In this document: positions 21,801 through 32,800 of the stretch, in pieces
Numbering within the stretch: the first letter of the stretch is position 1
Layout: every line of letters starts with the position of its first letter
Source: Ramazzottius varieornatus
Lineage: Eukaryota; Tardigrada; Eutardigrada; Parachela; Ramazzottiidae
Direction: 5' to 3'
Assembly (NCBI GenBank): GCA_001949185.1
Contig: BDGG01000010.1
Span: 402,346-444,998 of the forward strand
Length of the DNA stretch: 42,653 nucleotides
Position numbers and translations under genes: made by a program
Notes under the pieces: model-generated
Databases searched by the model: none
What the model was told of the DNA's origin: nothing
What the model saw: the letters and a program-made list of their open reading frames with translations, nothing else

Positions 21801-23518
21801 CTCGCGCGGCCTAACATCCCTTTATGCTAATATTCTGTGCCGGAAGTGAGCAAACCGCGAAACGGTTTCTGCACAGAAACTGACACAGTATAAAATCATG
21901 AGATTTTATTCTATTCAGAGCCGAAACGTGACTTGCGAAACAGGTCTATTATGGTCCTGCATGTGTGGGTAGAGGAAATCGTAGTAAAAAGTCGAAACAT
22001 GAGGGGGATGGTCATGGGATATTGTATTAATGTAACTTCTCATAACTATGCGGAATCCGAAGCCCCTGTTATAATGGATGGTGATCTAGTGATCGGTATC
22101 GAGGTATTCGCCGAATAAGAAACGAATTTATACCAAGTGTCTAAAACAACTACACGTACGATGAAAAATTATGGGACCAGGCCTTTTCGCTACGGCGGTA
22201 CGGGAGCACGTAAGTACGCGATCAATTTACACTGCAGTAATGTACTTTTCGACACTTTTCTACGGTTCAATTTCTATTTTGCCGTCCTTTCCGCCTGTCC
22301 TATAATTTTTACTGTCCTATAATTTTTACTGTACTATAATTTTTCATCGTACGTGTACTGTACGTACTTTTACCCATAGATGCCGCCAGCCATAAAGTTC
22401 GTGCCATGATCTGTCACTAGGAGGTGCACCCCTGTACACCGACTTCCAAAGCTTGGGGTCCACTAATATTGCTTAACCTGAGGGTCCAAACTATTTTTTT
22501 CCGATCAGCTGTTTTGGGGTGGGGGTGCACTCCTCCCAGGATCATGGCACGAACCTCGTACGGCAGGCGGCATCCATGCTTTTACCTGCTGCGTTTTGAC
22601 TTATGTTTCATTACAGATGGACGCTTCATCGCGGTGGCCTCCGTAGATCGTTGCATCTACATGTACCAAGTGCTGGAAGGTGGTAGCAAATGTATCAAAG
22701 CCGGAAAGCTCATCGGCCACAGTAGCGCCGTTCTCTGCCTGGACTGGTCCGTCGACAGCACTTACCTCCGAAGCAACTCTGACAACTTCGAACTTATCTA
22801 CTGTAAAGCGCTGTTTTCCTCCGTCTTACCCTTTGTGTTGCGTATGTTATTTTTCCGGTTCCAGGGACCCCGGCGACCTTGAAAGTCGTCGCTAACCCAG
22901 CCACCTGTCGCGACGTGGACTGGGACAGCTGGAACTGCATCCTCGAGTTTGGTGTAGCCGGTGTATGGAGCGAGACGGTGCAGGCACTGAGTGTGGACTG
23001 TACGCGGAGTGACTTGGAGGAAGCTTCTCAGCAGACGCCTTCCGTGTTGGCGGTGGGGGATGATGGAGGCAAAGTCAAGCTCTTTACGTTCCCTGCTATG
23101 TCGCTTAAGGTACGAGGAAAACTTGGAGCTGGGCAATCAAACACGACAAGATGGTTTTCAGAAGTGGCGCACAGTGCCAGCCAATTCCTTCGGAAACGTG
23201 CGCCTCATGGGAAAGCAATCAAATTTGACAAGGTTGTTTTCCCAACTGGCGCACGTTGTAGGTGTCGATGACTGACAGGTGCGCCATTTGGAAAAACGAT
23301 CTTGTTCTGTTTGTTTTACGGAACTTTCGACTGTACTTGAGTAACGGGTTGTTCTTGGTTTGCAGTCGCAATGTCATGTGTACAATGGGCACAGTAACCA
23401 TGTCAGTTCGGTGCGGTTCTTGCACGATGATAGTCGGTTGCTGACGGCGGGTGGCCGGGATGCCTCGGTGTTGCAGTGGGATTTGGTGCCGGCATCTACG
23501 TCGCCCGTTAAGATTTGA
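15822..23518 (+). CDS. EML: Echinoderm microtubule-associated protein-like (EML)
   Basis: EML proteins bind tubulin and microtubules and act in spindle and interphase microtubule organisation. Sixteen exons join in frame: 15822-15903, 16079-16183, 17212-17626, 17910-18088, 18190-18319, 18390-18539, 18651-18726, 18893-19165, 19235-19375, 19653-19752, 19839-20122, 20932-21063, 21169-21334, 22617-22802, 22865-23109 and 23366-23518, giving 938 aa. Residues about 10-50 form the trimerising coiled coil (LDHLEKLVHHQADEIVLLRS). Residues about 63-260 are Ser/Thr/Gly-rich and probably disordered. The HELP motif (LKLEWAYGYRGRD) and tandem WD40 TAPE domain fill the rest, with HYLGHSDDIRCLAVHPNR, TCGKSNIFFW, GHFDEIWALATHP and TAGGRDASVLQWD. 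An upstream exon joining at 15814 is possible. Compared with vertebrate EMLs there are extra residues (SPTADQAFDISLD) before VVHIRIWD. Introns hold several transposons and the assembly gap, but no coding is lost at the gap. Confidence 0.94.
16471..16592. mobile_element. AAGTGGCGCA foldback family copy (EML intron 2)
   Basis: Left arm GGAGCTCGGCAGACAAAGTC then TTTTGCCAAGTGGCGCACG; right arm GAGTGCGCCACTTGCGAGAA then CTGAATTTGTTTGCTCAGGT. It is one of the cleanest copies, about 122 bp, within intron 16184-17211. Confidence 0.8.
19401..19574. mobile_element. AAGTGGCGCA foldback family copy, double (EML intron 9)
   Basis: It starts GGGAGCTCGGCAAACAAACT and contains four core elements: CCAAGTGGCGCGC, GCGCCACTTGG, GAAGTGGCGCAC and GCGCCACTTGGG. 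It closes with ACTCTGCTCGAGTCTGTTCG. Two foldback units seem fused or nested. It lies within intron 19376-19652. Confidence 0.8.
20241..20426. mobile_element. TA-bounded MITE, copy A (EML intron 11)
   Basis: The terminal inverted repeats are about 30 bp. The left reads GTACACGCAGGACGAGAAAT then TATGGTACAG, and the complement of the right end reads the same with two changes. Each end carries a TA just inside (20242-20243 and 20424-20425), compatible with a TA target duplication. It is 186 bp with no coding. The interior matches copy B at 22151-22357, sharing AGGCCTTTTCGCTACGGCGG. A Tc1/mariner-type origin is inferred. Confidence 0.8.
20456..20878. repeat. Long inverted repeat flanking the assembly gap
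   Basis: The left arm (about 20456-20608) and right arm (about 20724-20878) are reverse complements over about 150 bp, at roughly 90% by eye. The outer ends read CAGGGGGATAATGGCAACCG and CACAAGGGGATAACGGCAAC. The inner ends meet at TCCTAGACGCT. The loop holds 50 N (20609-20658) and about 65 known bases. It may be a foldback transposon whose hairpin broke the assembly. The differences between the arms argue against a simple assembly duplicate. Confidence 0.75.
20609..20658. other. Assembly gap (50 N)
   Basis: A run of exactly 50 N lies inside EML intron 11 (20123-20931). The flanking exons are contiguous with the family at protein level, so the gap removes only intron sequence. A length of 50 suggests a placeholder, so the true size is unknown. 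Confidence 0.95.
21352..21959 (+). mobile_element. ~0.6 kb terminal-inverted-repeat element, full copy (EML intron 13)
   Basis: The ends are inverted repeats of about 40 bp. The left reads CAGGACCATAATGGACCTGT then CTTGCAAGTCATG; the complement of the right end reads CAGGACCATAATAGACCTGT then TTCGCAAGTCACG. A strong internal hairpin, GCACAGCATAAG with CTTATGCTGTGC, sits at 21395-21425, and a second surrounds CACAGACTTTGAAATTCTGTG. It has no transposase frame. The copy at 6843-7397 is in the opposite orientation and lacks one end. I see no clear target duplication. The superfamily is unknown. Confidence 0.8.
22151..22357. mobile_element. TA-bounded MITE, copy B (EML intron 13)
   Basis: The terminal inverted repeats of about 29 bp begin TACACGTACGATGAAAAATT at both ends when read inward. 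TA dinucleotides bound the element at 22151-22152 and 22356-22357. It is 207 bp and shares its interior with copy A at 20241-20426. It has a small tandem duplication of CCTATAATTTTTACTGT near its right end. Confidence 0.8.
22397..22554. mobile_element. 158-bp foldback element (EML intron 13)
   Basis: The ends are perfect 15-bp inverted repeats, GTTCGTGCCATGATC and its complement. Imperfect pairing continues inward through AGGAGGTGCACCCC and GGGGGTGCACTCCTCC. It has no coding and is unrelated in sequence to the other families here. It ends about 60 bases before EML exon 14. Confidence 0.65.
23125..23325. mobile_element. AAGTGGCGCA foldback family copy (EML intron 15)
   Basis: It starts GGAGCTGGGCAATCAAACAC and contains CAGAAGTGGCGCACAG, CGTGCGCCTCATGGGAAA, CCCAACTGGCGCACGTTG and GTGCGCCATTTGGAAAAACG, then CTTGTTCTGTTTGTTTTACG. 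It is a diverged double unit lying in the last EML intron (23110-23365). Confidence 0.7.
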
Positions 23519-24204
23519 AATTATGGATAGTGCGAGTGCCTTTTATGTAAACCTCCGTCGTTCAGTTTCAGTAAGTTTCAAGTGCCGAGTCGGGCTTTGA
23601 ATATGATTTAGAAATCAAAAGAAAGGCTTTTCTTCTTGTTTTAACGTGTCTCACATGCTCTTTTCGTTTGACTTTTAAAGAGAATATGTATCCAATCACC
23701 AGCATGCTATCGCCAGTCCGTTTCATGACGCCGGTGGGGCGGTGACCAGTGGGTCAAAGAGCTCTCGCTTGAAAGTTTTGAAAGGTGAAGTTTGACTCGA
23801 GAGTTTTTCTCACTGGTGATGCGGGCCGAATTGAAAAGACATTGACTGGCAGCCATATCGCAGTTATCGCTGCTGGTATGAAGATGAAGTTGAACTTACT
23901 GCAGGAGTGCAGTTGTGTGCTGCAAGTTACAGTTTCAACTCTACACGAGACTGTTTCTTGCACTCGATGCGGCCCCTGGCGAATTGTCCGTTGCGGACTG
24001 TCGGGGGACGAGAGAACGAAAGTGAGTGGATGGGTGTCTACAATGTTGGTCTAGACAGAAAAAATGGAAGGCGCCTAACGGATGCTCTAGTACAAAGGCA
24101 AAAAGACATAGTATAAATTTCCGATAGATGGTCATGAATGAGCAAGAAAAGAGTGGAAAGTCTTGCGTCCGGGAAAAAAACACCCCTTTTAGCCTATCAA
24201 CAGC
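23519..24204. other. EML 3' region and intergenic
   Basis: This is presumably the EML 3' UTR followed by the 3' end of the minus-strand gene at 24205, so the two genes converge. No canonical AATAAA is obvious for EML. No further exon is supported. Confidence 0.45.
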
Positions 24205-24654
24205 TCAACCATTCATTGGACAAGGATAGTTCCAGGTCACTTTACCCGAGTTGTTTTTGTAGTACAGCAAGTCACCATGGTGATGGTTCTCCACTGGGAA
24301 AATATTCAAAACTCCCTCGAGGACTTCCGTACAGCGGGCCTCGTCTTCAGAAGGACCGCACTTGATGAGGATGACGTAGTCGTTGCGGTCGGGATGAATC
24401 TGTATGTAGCGCAGCGTGCTGACCGCGATGTGTGACACCATGGGCAGTCCGCCGTTGGCGTACAGACCGCACAGCTCGGCCCATCGTTGGTCAATGGTCT
24501 GCGGCGAGTAGGGCAGGATCCAGTAGCCCTGGGCTTCGGAATAAGCTTGAGCAGCGTCGAGCAACTCCAGCCACTTGTATCGGGTATGCAGGGTGGGGAT
24601 GTCGGTGTGGGGTCCAGAAAAAGGGAATGCCTGGGGATGCGCTGCTGCAGCCAT
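24205..24654 (-). CDS. Small single-exon protein, possibly DUF1917/BLES03-like
   Basis: This is an uninterrupted minus-strand frame of 149 codons from an ATG at 24654 to TGA at 24205-24207. The frame stays open further upstream, but without a better ATG. Visible motifs are YWILPYSPQTIDQRWAELCG (about residues 43-62), then SHIAVSTLRYIQIHP, DYVILIKCGPSEDEARCTEV and GDLLYYKNNSGKVTWNYP. The order of a W-x-L-x-Y-x4-ID-x2-W helix, a strand ending in hydrophobic VILIKC, an acidic ED-x2-C-x2-VL helix and a final Lys/Tyr/Trp strand recalls the eIF4E-like fold of the DUF1917 (BLES03/C11orf68) family. I am not sure of this. Composition and length of the frame support a real gene. It has no introns, unlike its neighbours, and has no signal peptide or membrane segment. 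Confidence 0.6.
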   Translation of the reverse strand: MAAAAHPQAFPFSGPHTDIPTLHTRYKWLELLDAAQAYSEAQGYWILPYSPQTIDQRWAELCGLYANGGLPMVSHIAVSTLRYIQIHPDRNDYVILIKCGPSEDEARCTEVLEGVLNIFPVENHHHGDLLYYKNNSGKVTWNYPCPMNG

Positions 24655-26805
24655 GATGATCCGAAGTTGCTCGAGGTCCTCGAAGGTTCCCGGAGATTTC
24701 CGACAAGCTACCAAAGGCTTGCGAGGGTTTTGAAGGTCCTGGAGTGCTCCGAAGGTTCCTGTAGTGGCTTGGCGTTGGGGAGTGGTGTGGCAACGAGAGA
24801 AGGTGGATTGTCGAAGGTGAAAGTGGGGACAATGGCGAATGAGAAGCGGATTCCTGTGCTTTTATAGGAGAAAACAACGTTGCATCGGAGCTGTACGTTC
24901 TGCCTGTGTCTTCTCTGATGCGCTTTGCGTCAGACGTATAATTGCTTTGAACTTGTCGTCTTCCGCCCATTATCGTCCGCCTTGATGTACACAACAATAG
25001 CATCTGTTCATTGACTCAGCGTTCAGTGGCCTAGATATTTCGCGCATATAATTACATTCTTCCGCCTTCAGACGGAAGAATTCGGTGTGTAGTGTCGACC
25101 TCTGGTTCTACATGGCTGACTTAGGTGTACCGTTCGGGCAATGCACCGGACCGTCTGGTTTGTTCGGTAGGCATCTACTTTCTGAGTTCGCTATCCCAGG
25201 AGAAAAGTGTTGGGTTGCGAGATGGGGTCGGGTCGGATTGCAGTATCGTTCTGACTTGACGGTCAGCTGAACCCCTGGAAGGAACCCCAAAGCTGAATGC
25301 TGAAGGACAAACGATTTGTTCAGCGTTGCTAATGTGATTCGTTGTTGATTCGGACAGGCAATGTTATCTGAGCGTTGCCGCAAGTAGGATTTGCAGAATG
25401 GTCAGAATGTTATCCGAGTGAGTTTGTCGTTTGATTCTCGCTTATGGTTGATTCTTACAGCATTCACGCAGTTAGCATTGCCTTTACATTCCTTCCGTGG
25501 TTTTAAGCGGTGGAAACTTGATCTGGTAGCCACAAGCCTTTCAATAGTAATAATTTATGAAAAATATACTTCGGAGAGAGTGCACGAGGATCTGAAAAAC
25601 TAGGCTACAAAATGCCAACAGCACAGGGCCAGAAAAGGCGAGACAAAATTAAGTAGATAACAATTACAAACAACAAAAGCTCCAGAAAAGGAGCGAATAA
25701 GATTAGCATAAAAAATCAACAGGTAATTTAAAGTGCCAATGAAGTGGGACAAGATTGGTCCGGGTCCGCGTAAAGAATCCCCCCGGTACGCGCCGTTTTG
25801 GCTGTTATGTGTTAAGTCATAGCGATCAGCCGATCGATACACACGTTGACCAGATATTCCACCCACCATCCGCGCGGTCTTTTTACACGCACCCAGATCC
25901 AAACCTGTCCCGCATCATTGGCACTTTAAAGTAATCGGCCACGGAGACCGAAAAGACGGTTCAAATTATTTAAACTGAGGAAACTGCAAGCTCGAAGGTC
26001 TTGTCCATGCCCAGGACGAAAGAGCCTTCATGAGGCCGTCGTTCTCGGTGGTTTGGCTAAACTGATGCCCAGATGGTAAATCTCAAACACTTTGGCCAGC
26101 ACGAGTTACCTGTTTTGCGAAACGCTGCCAAATCGCTAAGATTCACAGGAGGATTGGCTGCGGTAAAATTAAGGCTACTCCAGTCGTTTCCGGAAATCAG
26201 GAGTTTCGGGGAAGGCTGCTAATATGAATCGTTAGTATTTTACTGGCTGAGTTACTTACCGCCGATAGTTCAGATTCTCGAAAAAATCGAAGAACCCAAA
26301 TATATCCGCAACAACAGTAGTCGGTATATCCGTTCTCACTAAATCTACAGGTACCTGCAGTACAATGCGTAGCCATAAGGGGAAAGACCCGCGAAGGTGA
26401 AGCGCGAACTCCGATAGTTGAGATCTTGTGGAATACGCCAAGGCGAGTAATTTTGCTAAAGCTAGTGAGTGAAATGTCAGGAACTCAAATGCTGTTGGAC
26501 CTGCATTCAATTTTCACACAGTGGAGGCAGTGATTTTGTAACATTTGTCTTTTTGTTCTTGTAAATGCAATCCAGGAACCCGTTACAAAACCGGCACAAA
26601 GAAAACATAAAAGATGAGCGTTAGTAATGAGCACAAAGAGCTCTGTTGGGTCGTAAGAAGGTACAAGAAACAGAAATATGGAAATGGCGGCAGCATAAAT
26701 TTCAGCTGTCGATTCTCCTCGACTTGCAGTACACATGACAGCTTTCACACTGGGCAGTCTCGAATAAACCATCCATGAAATGTTGCGCATGCGTGCCCAT
26801 ATCAT
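24655..26805. other. Intergenic, no confident gene
   Basis: The region lies upstream of the small minus-strand gene and downstream of the RIM-like stop codon. Short frames exist on both strands, but none has family signal or spliceable partners. I searched it for a second C2 domain belonging to the RIM-like gene and saw none. Confidence 0.5.
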
Positions 26806-29800
26806 CTACATATCGTCCGTAGTTCCAGGACGACGTTCGCCCAGTGGGTACCACCGCTTGGTACCATCCAAGTGCACAGGATCTACCAAGATAACGCATA
26901 TACTACGTAAGAACGCTCCGAATACCATATGCAGGGAAAAATATAAAGTTCGGTAGACCCACCTGTGAGATCAACGATAACTTCCCCCAGGAAGTCATCG
27001 GCAGACAGGCGATCCCAGTCCCAGACAGTAATCTCAATTTGCTTGTGGTGAATTTCGTTGGGGTCGATGCTTTGGAAGGTGAAAGTTTCTTTCCATTCAG
27101 GGTTGAGCGTTTGCATGATGTGACGTGTTCGATACTTGTACTCACTCCTACAATATTCAAATTGAATTATCATTCCCTTCGTTGATGGTATTACGATGAA
27201 AGACACTTACGCTCGCCCAGGAACCAAGTTAATTTTGCAGTATGGATCGGAGAAGCCAGACTTGTCTGCCGGCTTCAGGTTCCGTGCCTTGATGACTTGT
27301 AACGTTAGTGTGCAGCGCTCGTACGTCATCCTCAGCATAATATCGCCAGTGACTGGCGCATGTCCACTCGATGTCGACTGCAAGGTAAAAAGTTGATGAC
27401 AAATCGCGCGCATTAGACGGGGTAAACGTTTTCGGGAACACTGCCGTTACCTTTTTGCGCTGCATGGCGGCCGGCGAAGGTGGCACCAGCTGATTGGGTG
27501 CTCGATAAACAACCTCTTCCGCATCGTCGCCCTTATGGCTACCATCCCTCTTCCCGCTGAACAATGAACGGCTGGGTAATGCCGACTTGTCTGCACTGTC
27601 CAGCATTCGAGCTGAAAAACGAAAAGAGTCGATCTGCCCAAACAATGTTTGAAACACGAGATCCAGAGAGTTATCAGTCGTCCGTGAAACTGGCGTACCT
27701 CGTTCAGTTTGCGCAAGGATAGCTTTAGTCTGGTTGCGACTTTGTTCCAGTTCCAGTTCGAGATTCCGGACATTGAAGTCGCTGCAACAAAAGCACCTCT
27801 CAGTTACTCCGTGCCATAGGATGAGCACTTGGTGGAGCCTACCATCGAACCAGCATGTCGACTTCACCGTTGCCTTGTTCAAGGATTTCCTGCACTTCCT
27901 CATATGACTTGTTGGTCAAAGGCACGCCGTTCCATTCCAGCACTTGATCCCCTGTGGAAAAAGTCGATTGCCAACTTGCAACTTTTCTACCTTTCCGACT
28001 GGTGTCCTTCTCACATACCTTCTTTCACTGTGTCCAGGGTAGCCATAATACCATTATCCCATATCTTACTGATGAAGGCACCCAAAGCATTGCTGTTGGG
28101 TATCAGCTTTCCACCAGCTATCCTCACTCCCAGTCCGTTCCCACTGGCACTTCGATCTTTCGGGTCTCGCGTCAGTAGAATCCTCTTCGTTGCAAAATTA
28201 TACTTTTGCTAAAAAATGGACAGACGTATGCACTCATGGTTCGCATGGGTACACTCAAAAGTTTCAAGACGGGGACACTTACTTTGACGTGTTCGGTCGA
28301 GCCCAACATGTCTTTCTTGCTCCGCTTGGCCGACATGGACCGGGACAATTGCTCTGCCGAATTCAGCGCATCTTCACCATCGTCCCCCGCCTCGCTGACA
28401 TGGTCCTTATCCAGCCCATCTACATCGACCACACGCTGCACTGACAACCTGGTGGCACTTCCGGCTCGCGAAGTCCGCCGTTGTCCATTCTTTACTGGTG
28501 GCAATCCGATAGCCGTTGGCGACTCTGTCGAGAAACTGACACGCGAATCCTCCAATGGCTCACCCAACTCCTCCCCATTCGCCACTTCATTCCTCATTCG
28601 ACTGCTGCTTCTTGGAAGTCTTCTACTCAGGGTAGATGTGGTTGAGTTGGGTGGAATGGGTTGCTGTTCGATGTAGGGCACTCTTTGGTCAACCAAAGGA
28701 CCGTTGGTGTTACCCGTGGGGAGGAAGTACGGATCGTCGAATGGCTCGTACATACTCAGGTCGTAGTTATTTTGTAACTGAACATCGCTGGCCGCCGCCT
28801 CCAAATATGAAGACTGCGAAAGCGGAAGTACAAAGTTGGGGTTGGGCAAATCGTTTCGAAACAGATTACTATCGCTGTTGAAGAATGGCTGATGACGCTG
28901 AAAATGATTGGGGTAGGGTGCGTGCATGTTGCTAATGGAAGCCCGACGTGGTAGGTTAGGCCCGTTGAACAGAAGTGGTCGGAATGGACCGTCATTGAAA
29001 TTGTTGATGGTGCCGTTGCGAGTCTGGATCATGCTGGCGCTGGACCAGTGACGTTGCAGAGGCGGAGGAGCTGGACGGCGGTAGTTGGGAGGAGGAGCGC
29101 CGTCGTGGTGGAATGGCGGGAGAGCAGGAGGTGGAAAGTCACAGGGGTGGTAAAGGGCCGAAGGAGGTTGGTTTTCCAGTGCGGTGATGTTGAGACGAGA
29201 TGTACTGCGGAAAAGTTCTTTCGTTTCGTAGAGGTTGCGGTTGATCTGTTGCAGTTTAAAGAGAAGGCTTTGAAGCTTCGGATCCTCGGCTGGACCTTGA
29301 TCTCGATCACGAACTGCAAAGCAGACGATATACTTTCACTTCAAAACACGTTAACGAACGTATTAATAGTAAAGTGCCGTGGAAAAGGATTAGGAAGGTT
29401 TTACGGGGAAAAGCGGATTAGCCGCTGAGATATCATATAGAAAAAATCAGCAAAATTTGGCTTACAGTCGGCTCTTCTTTGGTCAAAATCTCGTCGGAAG
29501 TCCCGCTCGTTTTCGAACTCCATTTTGCCCATCTCATATCTCCGTATATTATCCAGATCGTCCTCTTTTTTGAGCTGACGGTATTGCTTGAGGATATTGT
29601 GGAAGATTTGCGGATCGGAGGCACTCTGCGAGGCGCCACTGGCGGGCAGCATTCTTTTGTGCAAGCGGTGGTGGTAGCCGTTCTGGCCTTTGTGATAGAT
29701 TCCAACAGTTTTTGTTGCCTCTGGCTGGGCATCATTACCGGTGGAGGAAGCAGCGTTGGGCAGGTTGGTCGACAGGTCATAGGGAGGACTGAGCGGTCGA

Positions 29801-32800
29801 TTGGGTAGGGAGCCGTAAGGCTTCTGAAAATGCGAGTGGCTACTTGCGTGACGGTCGGCTTTTCGCGCGGCCAACATAAAGAGTTGCTGCTTGAGCAACT
29901 GCACTTTGGGACATTCATTCGCTGGTATGGCCGGTAGATGCTAAATAAACCAAAACAAAATTTACTACAGTCAAGGAATGAAACATCATAGAATAACTGT
30001 TAAATTGCTAGGTGCAATTCTGCTTTGGACTATGACAAACTTGACTTGAGCTAAACTCAGGATGAATTATATACTAGATTCTGGACAAGCAGATCAACTT
30101 TCGTCTCCTTTCAATTCTGCAGTTTTTGTCCTACGAGCGTTGTACACGAGCAGGCTTCTTCCTTGTTGTGTAAGCCACTCGGTTACGGATATCGACATTT
30201 TGGAAATTCACAGTGACGGTTGTTCGATAATTACGTGACCACATGCCACCATAAAACGCTACATTTGCCCATCGTTGTTATTGGTAAAGCACTTTATGTC
30301 AGCAAGATTTCCATTCATCCCTTATACAGTATTACCTTATGCTTTTTCCGTTTGTACGAGGCGTGTCGAGCGGCGTTATGGGAAATGGCTGTCTCTTGCA
30401 GCTCCGAGGCGCCGTTCCATTCCGTCACGTTGTGATCAACCTCCGGCTCCACCTCCTCGTTGTCCCCGGCCTTGATCGATACCGGCAACGGCGGAAGTCG
30501 GCGTTCCGTGTGCGTACTAGCTGGAACGAACTTGTAGAAATTGGAACTGAGACGACGCTTTAGTTCCTGCTTTTGCCTCTGTTGCTCTTCAGGCGTCAGG
30601 CAAGTCCCGGAAGAATCGTCGAGGAACATGGTGTCGTCTGGACGCGGAAGGAGAGGCAGGCGACGCTTGCCCCGATTCATCGTCGAGGTCGCACTTCCGG
30701 CTACGAAATAAAATCAGACACTTACCATTTCAACCCAGCCAGAAAGTGTCCACATCGGCCATCATATTCTATGATACAATAGATTCCCGGATGACAATAT
30801 TTTCAAATAAACCGGGTGAAAACTGAATTTCGAAAGCCATGCTTTCAGCCCGTTACATCGCGTGCTTTAGAGATGTAATAAGCAGAAGGGAAAAGTATGA
30901 CAGTATGAATGAGTTTGGGGTCGAAATGGTCGAAAGTCAGAATGATATTTCTGGATGGAGCCGGAAGAATGGTGAAGACGGCTAATACCTTCGGAATGTG
31001 TTTGCGAATGCTCAGCGGAGCTTAAGGGTCGTTGGACCAGAGTCAACGCTTCCTCATCGATTTGTGTAGCGCTGTTGGCTACAGTGTTGACATCAAGGGC
31101 CTTACTGCTGATACTAGTACTGCTGGCTGCAGTACCATTGGTCATGGCCGGCAAGGGAGCCGACTGGCTTCGCTGGCTGGGAGTCGAAGGGGATTCGACA
31201 TAACTGGCCAAGTTGTCCTTCCGGTATGAAGATGGATTGATATTGACTTGGCCGCTGGGAAGCGCGGCTAGGATTACGCTGTGTGATGTAAGGCGCGGAT
31301 CGATGGCAGCAGGGTTCCATGTCGCATAATCAATATGGCCCGTCTCTGGGTGAGTGCTAAGAGCTTGTCTTTGCTTGTTACTCGGCTGCTCGGAAGAGGA
31401 AGTAGGAAAGGCTGTCTGCTGGCAACCTGACATTGGCGTCCTCATTGACTCGAAATCGGTGATTAAGGAAGAGACGCTCTTGGCCTCCTTCGTGGTGGTA
31501 GCAGTGGCAAGGTTTCCGGCTCCTGACACTTCTAAAGGTCGCTGAGGTTCTGCCACCTCGTACCTTATGGGAAATGGATTTACCATATTCCGCAGAGGTT
31601 GAACAGGAACACTCTGTTGGTACGACTGCGTGGCGTACTGAGGCAAATTATTCACTAAAAGAAGAACAAATTCAGGGCCCGGAAAACCGACAACCCAGCC
31701 CGCGGCAAGCTGAACCACACCTACTTTGATTCTGCTCGATCGAAGGAGCCTTCTGCGTAACACTGTAGTTGTCTTGAGGGGAGTTAGTACTGAAGTTAGA
31801 AACAGGTGCGACGTTGGGCGATGGAGAATTAGTCTCGGTAACTTGCGTTTGGGTTTCAGCGCGGAATTTAGCGTAGGCCCGGTGCAGTCCGGATACACCA
31901 CTGTCAGGACTATCCGCATGGGTGGGAAAAGGTTCCGCCTGCACTGGCTGAGTGCTCTGTTTTGCAACCTGAGTGGGTGAACCGACCATAGGTTGAACTC
32001 CGGCGGTGAGTGGTATGGGTGCCATGGAGCGAAAGTTTTGAACGTGGCCGCTACGCCGAATATTATTACCGTTGCCATTCTGTTCTTCGGCTTTCGTTGG
32101 AGACACTTTACTTTGATTGTCCTGGTCTGATGTGTACCAGTTTTGGTTATTGCTGTTATTGCCCACGCTGGAATTTCGCGATTGATACTGGCCAAAGTTA
32201 TTGGGGCTGGCCACTGTGACGTCCCCACTGGTGCTGTTGGATAAGGAAGGCAAGTCCGACACGACGATGGCGCTGTCGATGGCCCCACTACTCGAGGAGC
32301 CACTAGCGACCGGCGCAGCCTGCGATCCGTAGTCACTGGTCATGTCTTCTTCCTGTTGGAGGTATCCATACTGGTTATGGTAGGTATGGTACGGTTGCGC
32401 TTGTGCTGCTTGATTTTTCGTAGAGTCCATGGTGCTTCCGTGTACGGACTGCTCTCCGTACTCGGGGGAGGGGTAGTCGGACAGCGGACCGTGAGGTGTA
32501 CGAGTGTCATCGTAGTGTTCTTCCTCTTCGTGAAAGTCCTCTTGGTCCTGGTCCCATTGGTCGTCGGAGGATAGGCCGGGTTTAGGGTAGGCTGGCCATG
32601 TGCCCAATGCGGGGCTAGTTTGGTCGTTGCGCAGCATGCTTTGTTCCGTCATCCACTCTTCCTCGTTGTCGTCATCCTCTTCCTGAAAACCAAACCACGT
32701 AAAAGCTGCATTTTGTTTTCGCCATGGTTGCACTCTAGTGTCTCCACACTCACGTCTCCAAAAGGTTCGGTGTATTGCGAATGGAACTGGGTATCCTCCG

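Noticed and set aside
13097-23325. Recurring AAGTGGCGCA motifs considered as CRISPR-like or satellite array
   Set aside because: Copies are kilobases apart, alternate in orientation and lie in eukaryotic introns. They are dispersed foldback elements.
24491-25003. Minus-strand frame of about 170 codons upstream of and overlapping the small gene
   Set aside because: It is Ser/Pro/His-rich in a shifted frame relative to the conserved motifs. It is probably a shadow of the coding frame plus its upstream region.
24655-26805. Second C2 domain (C2B) exon for the RIM-like gene downstream of its stop
   Set aside because: No minus-strand frame here shows C2 motifs such as SDPYVK, NPxW or the Asp loops.
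30315-30335. Read-through of RIM-like exon 9 past the donor at 30336
   Set aside because: The extension is short and non-conserved, and GTAATACT joined to exon 10 keeps frame and phase.
30867-32336. Minus-strand frame of about 489 codons over the RIM-like gene
   Set aside because: Only 30989-31654 is real (exon 8). The upstream part is the wrong frame of exon 7 and the downstream part is intron.
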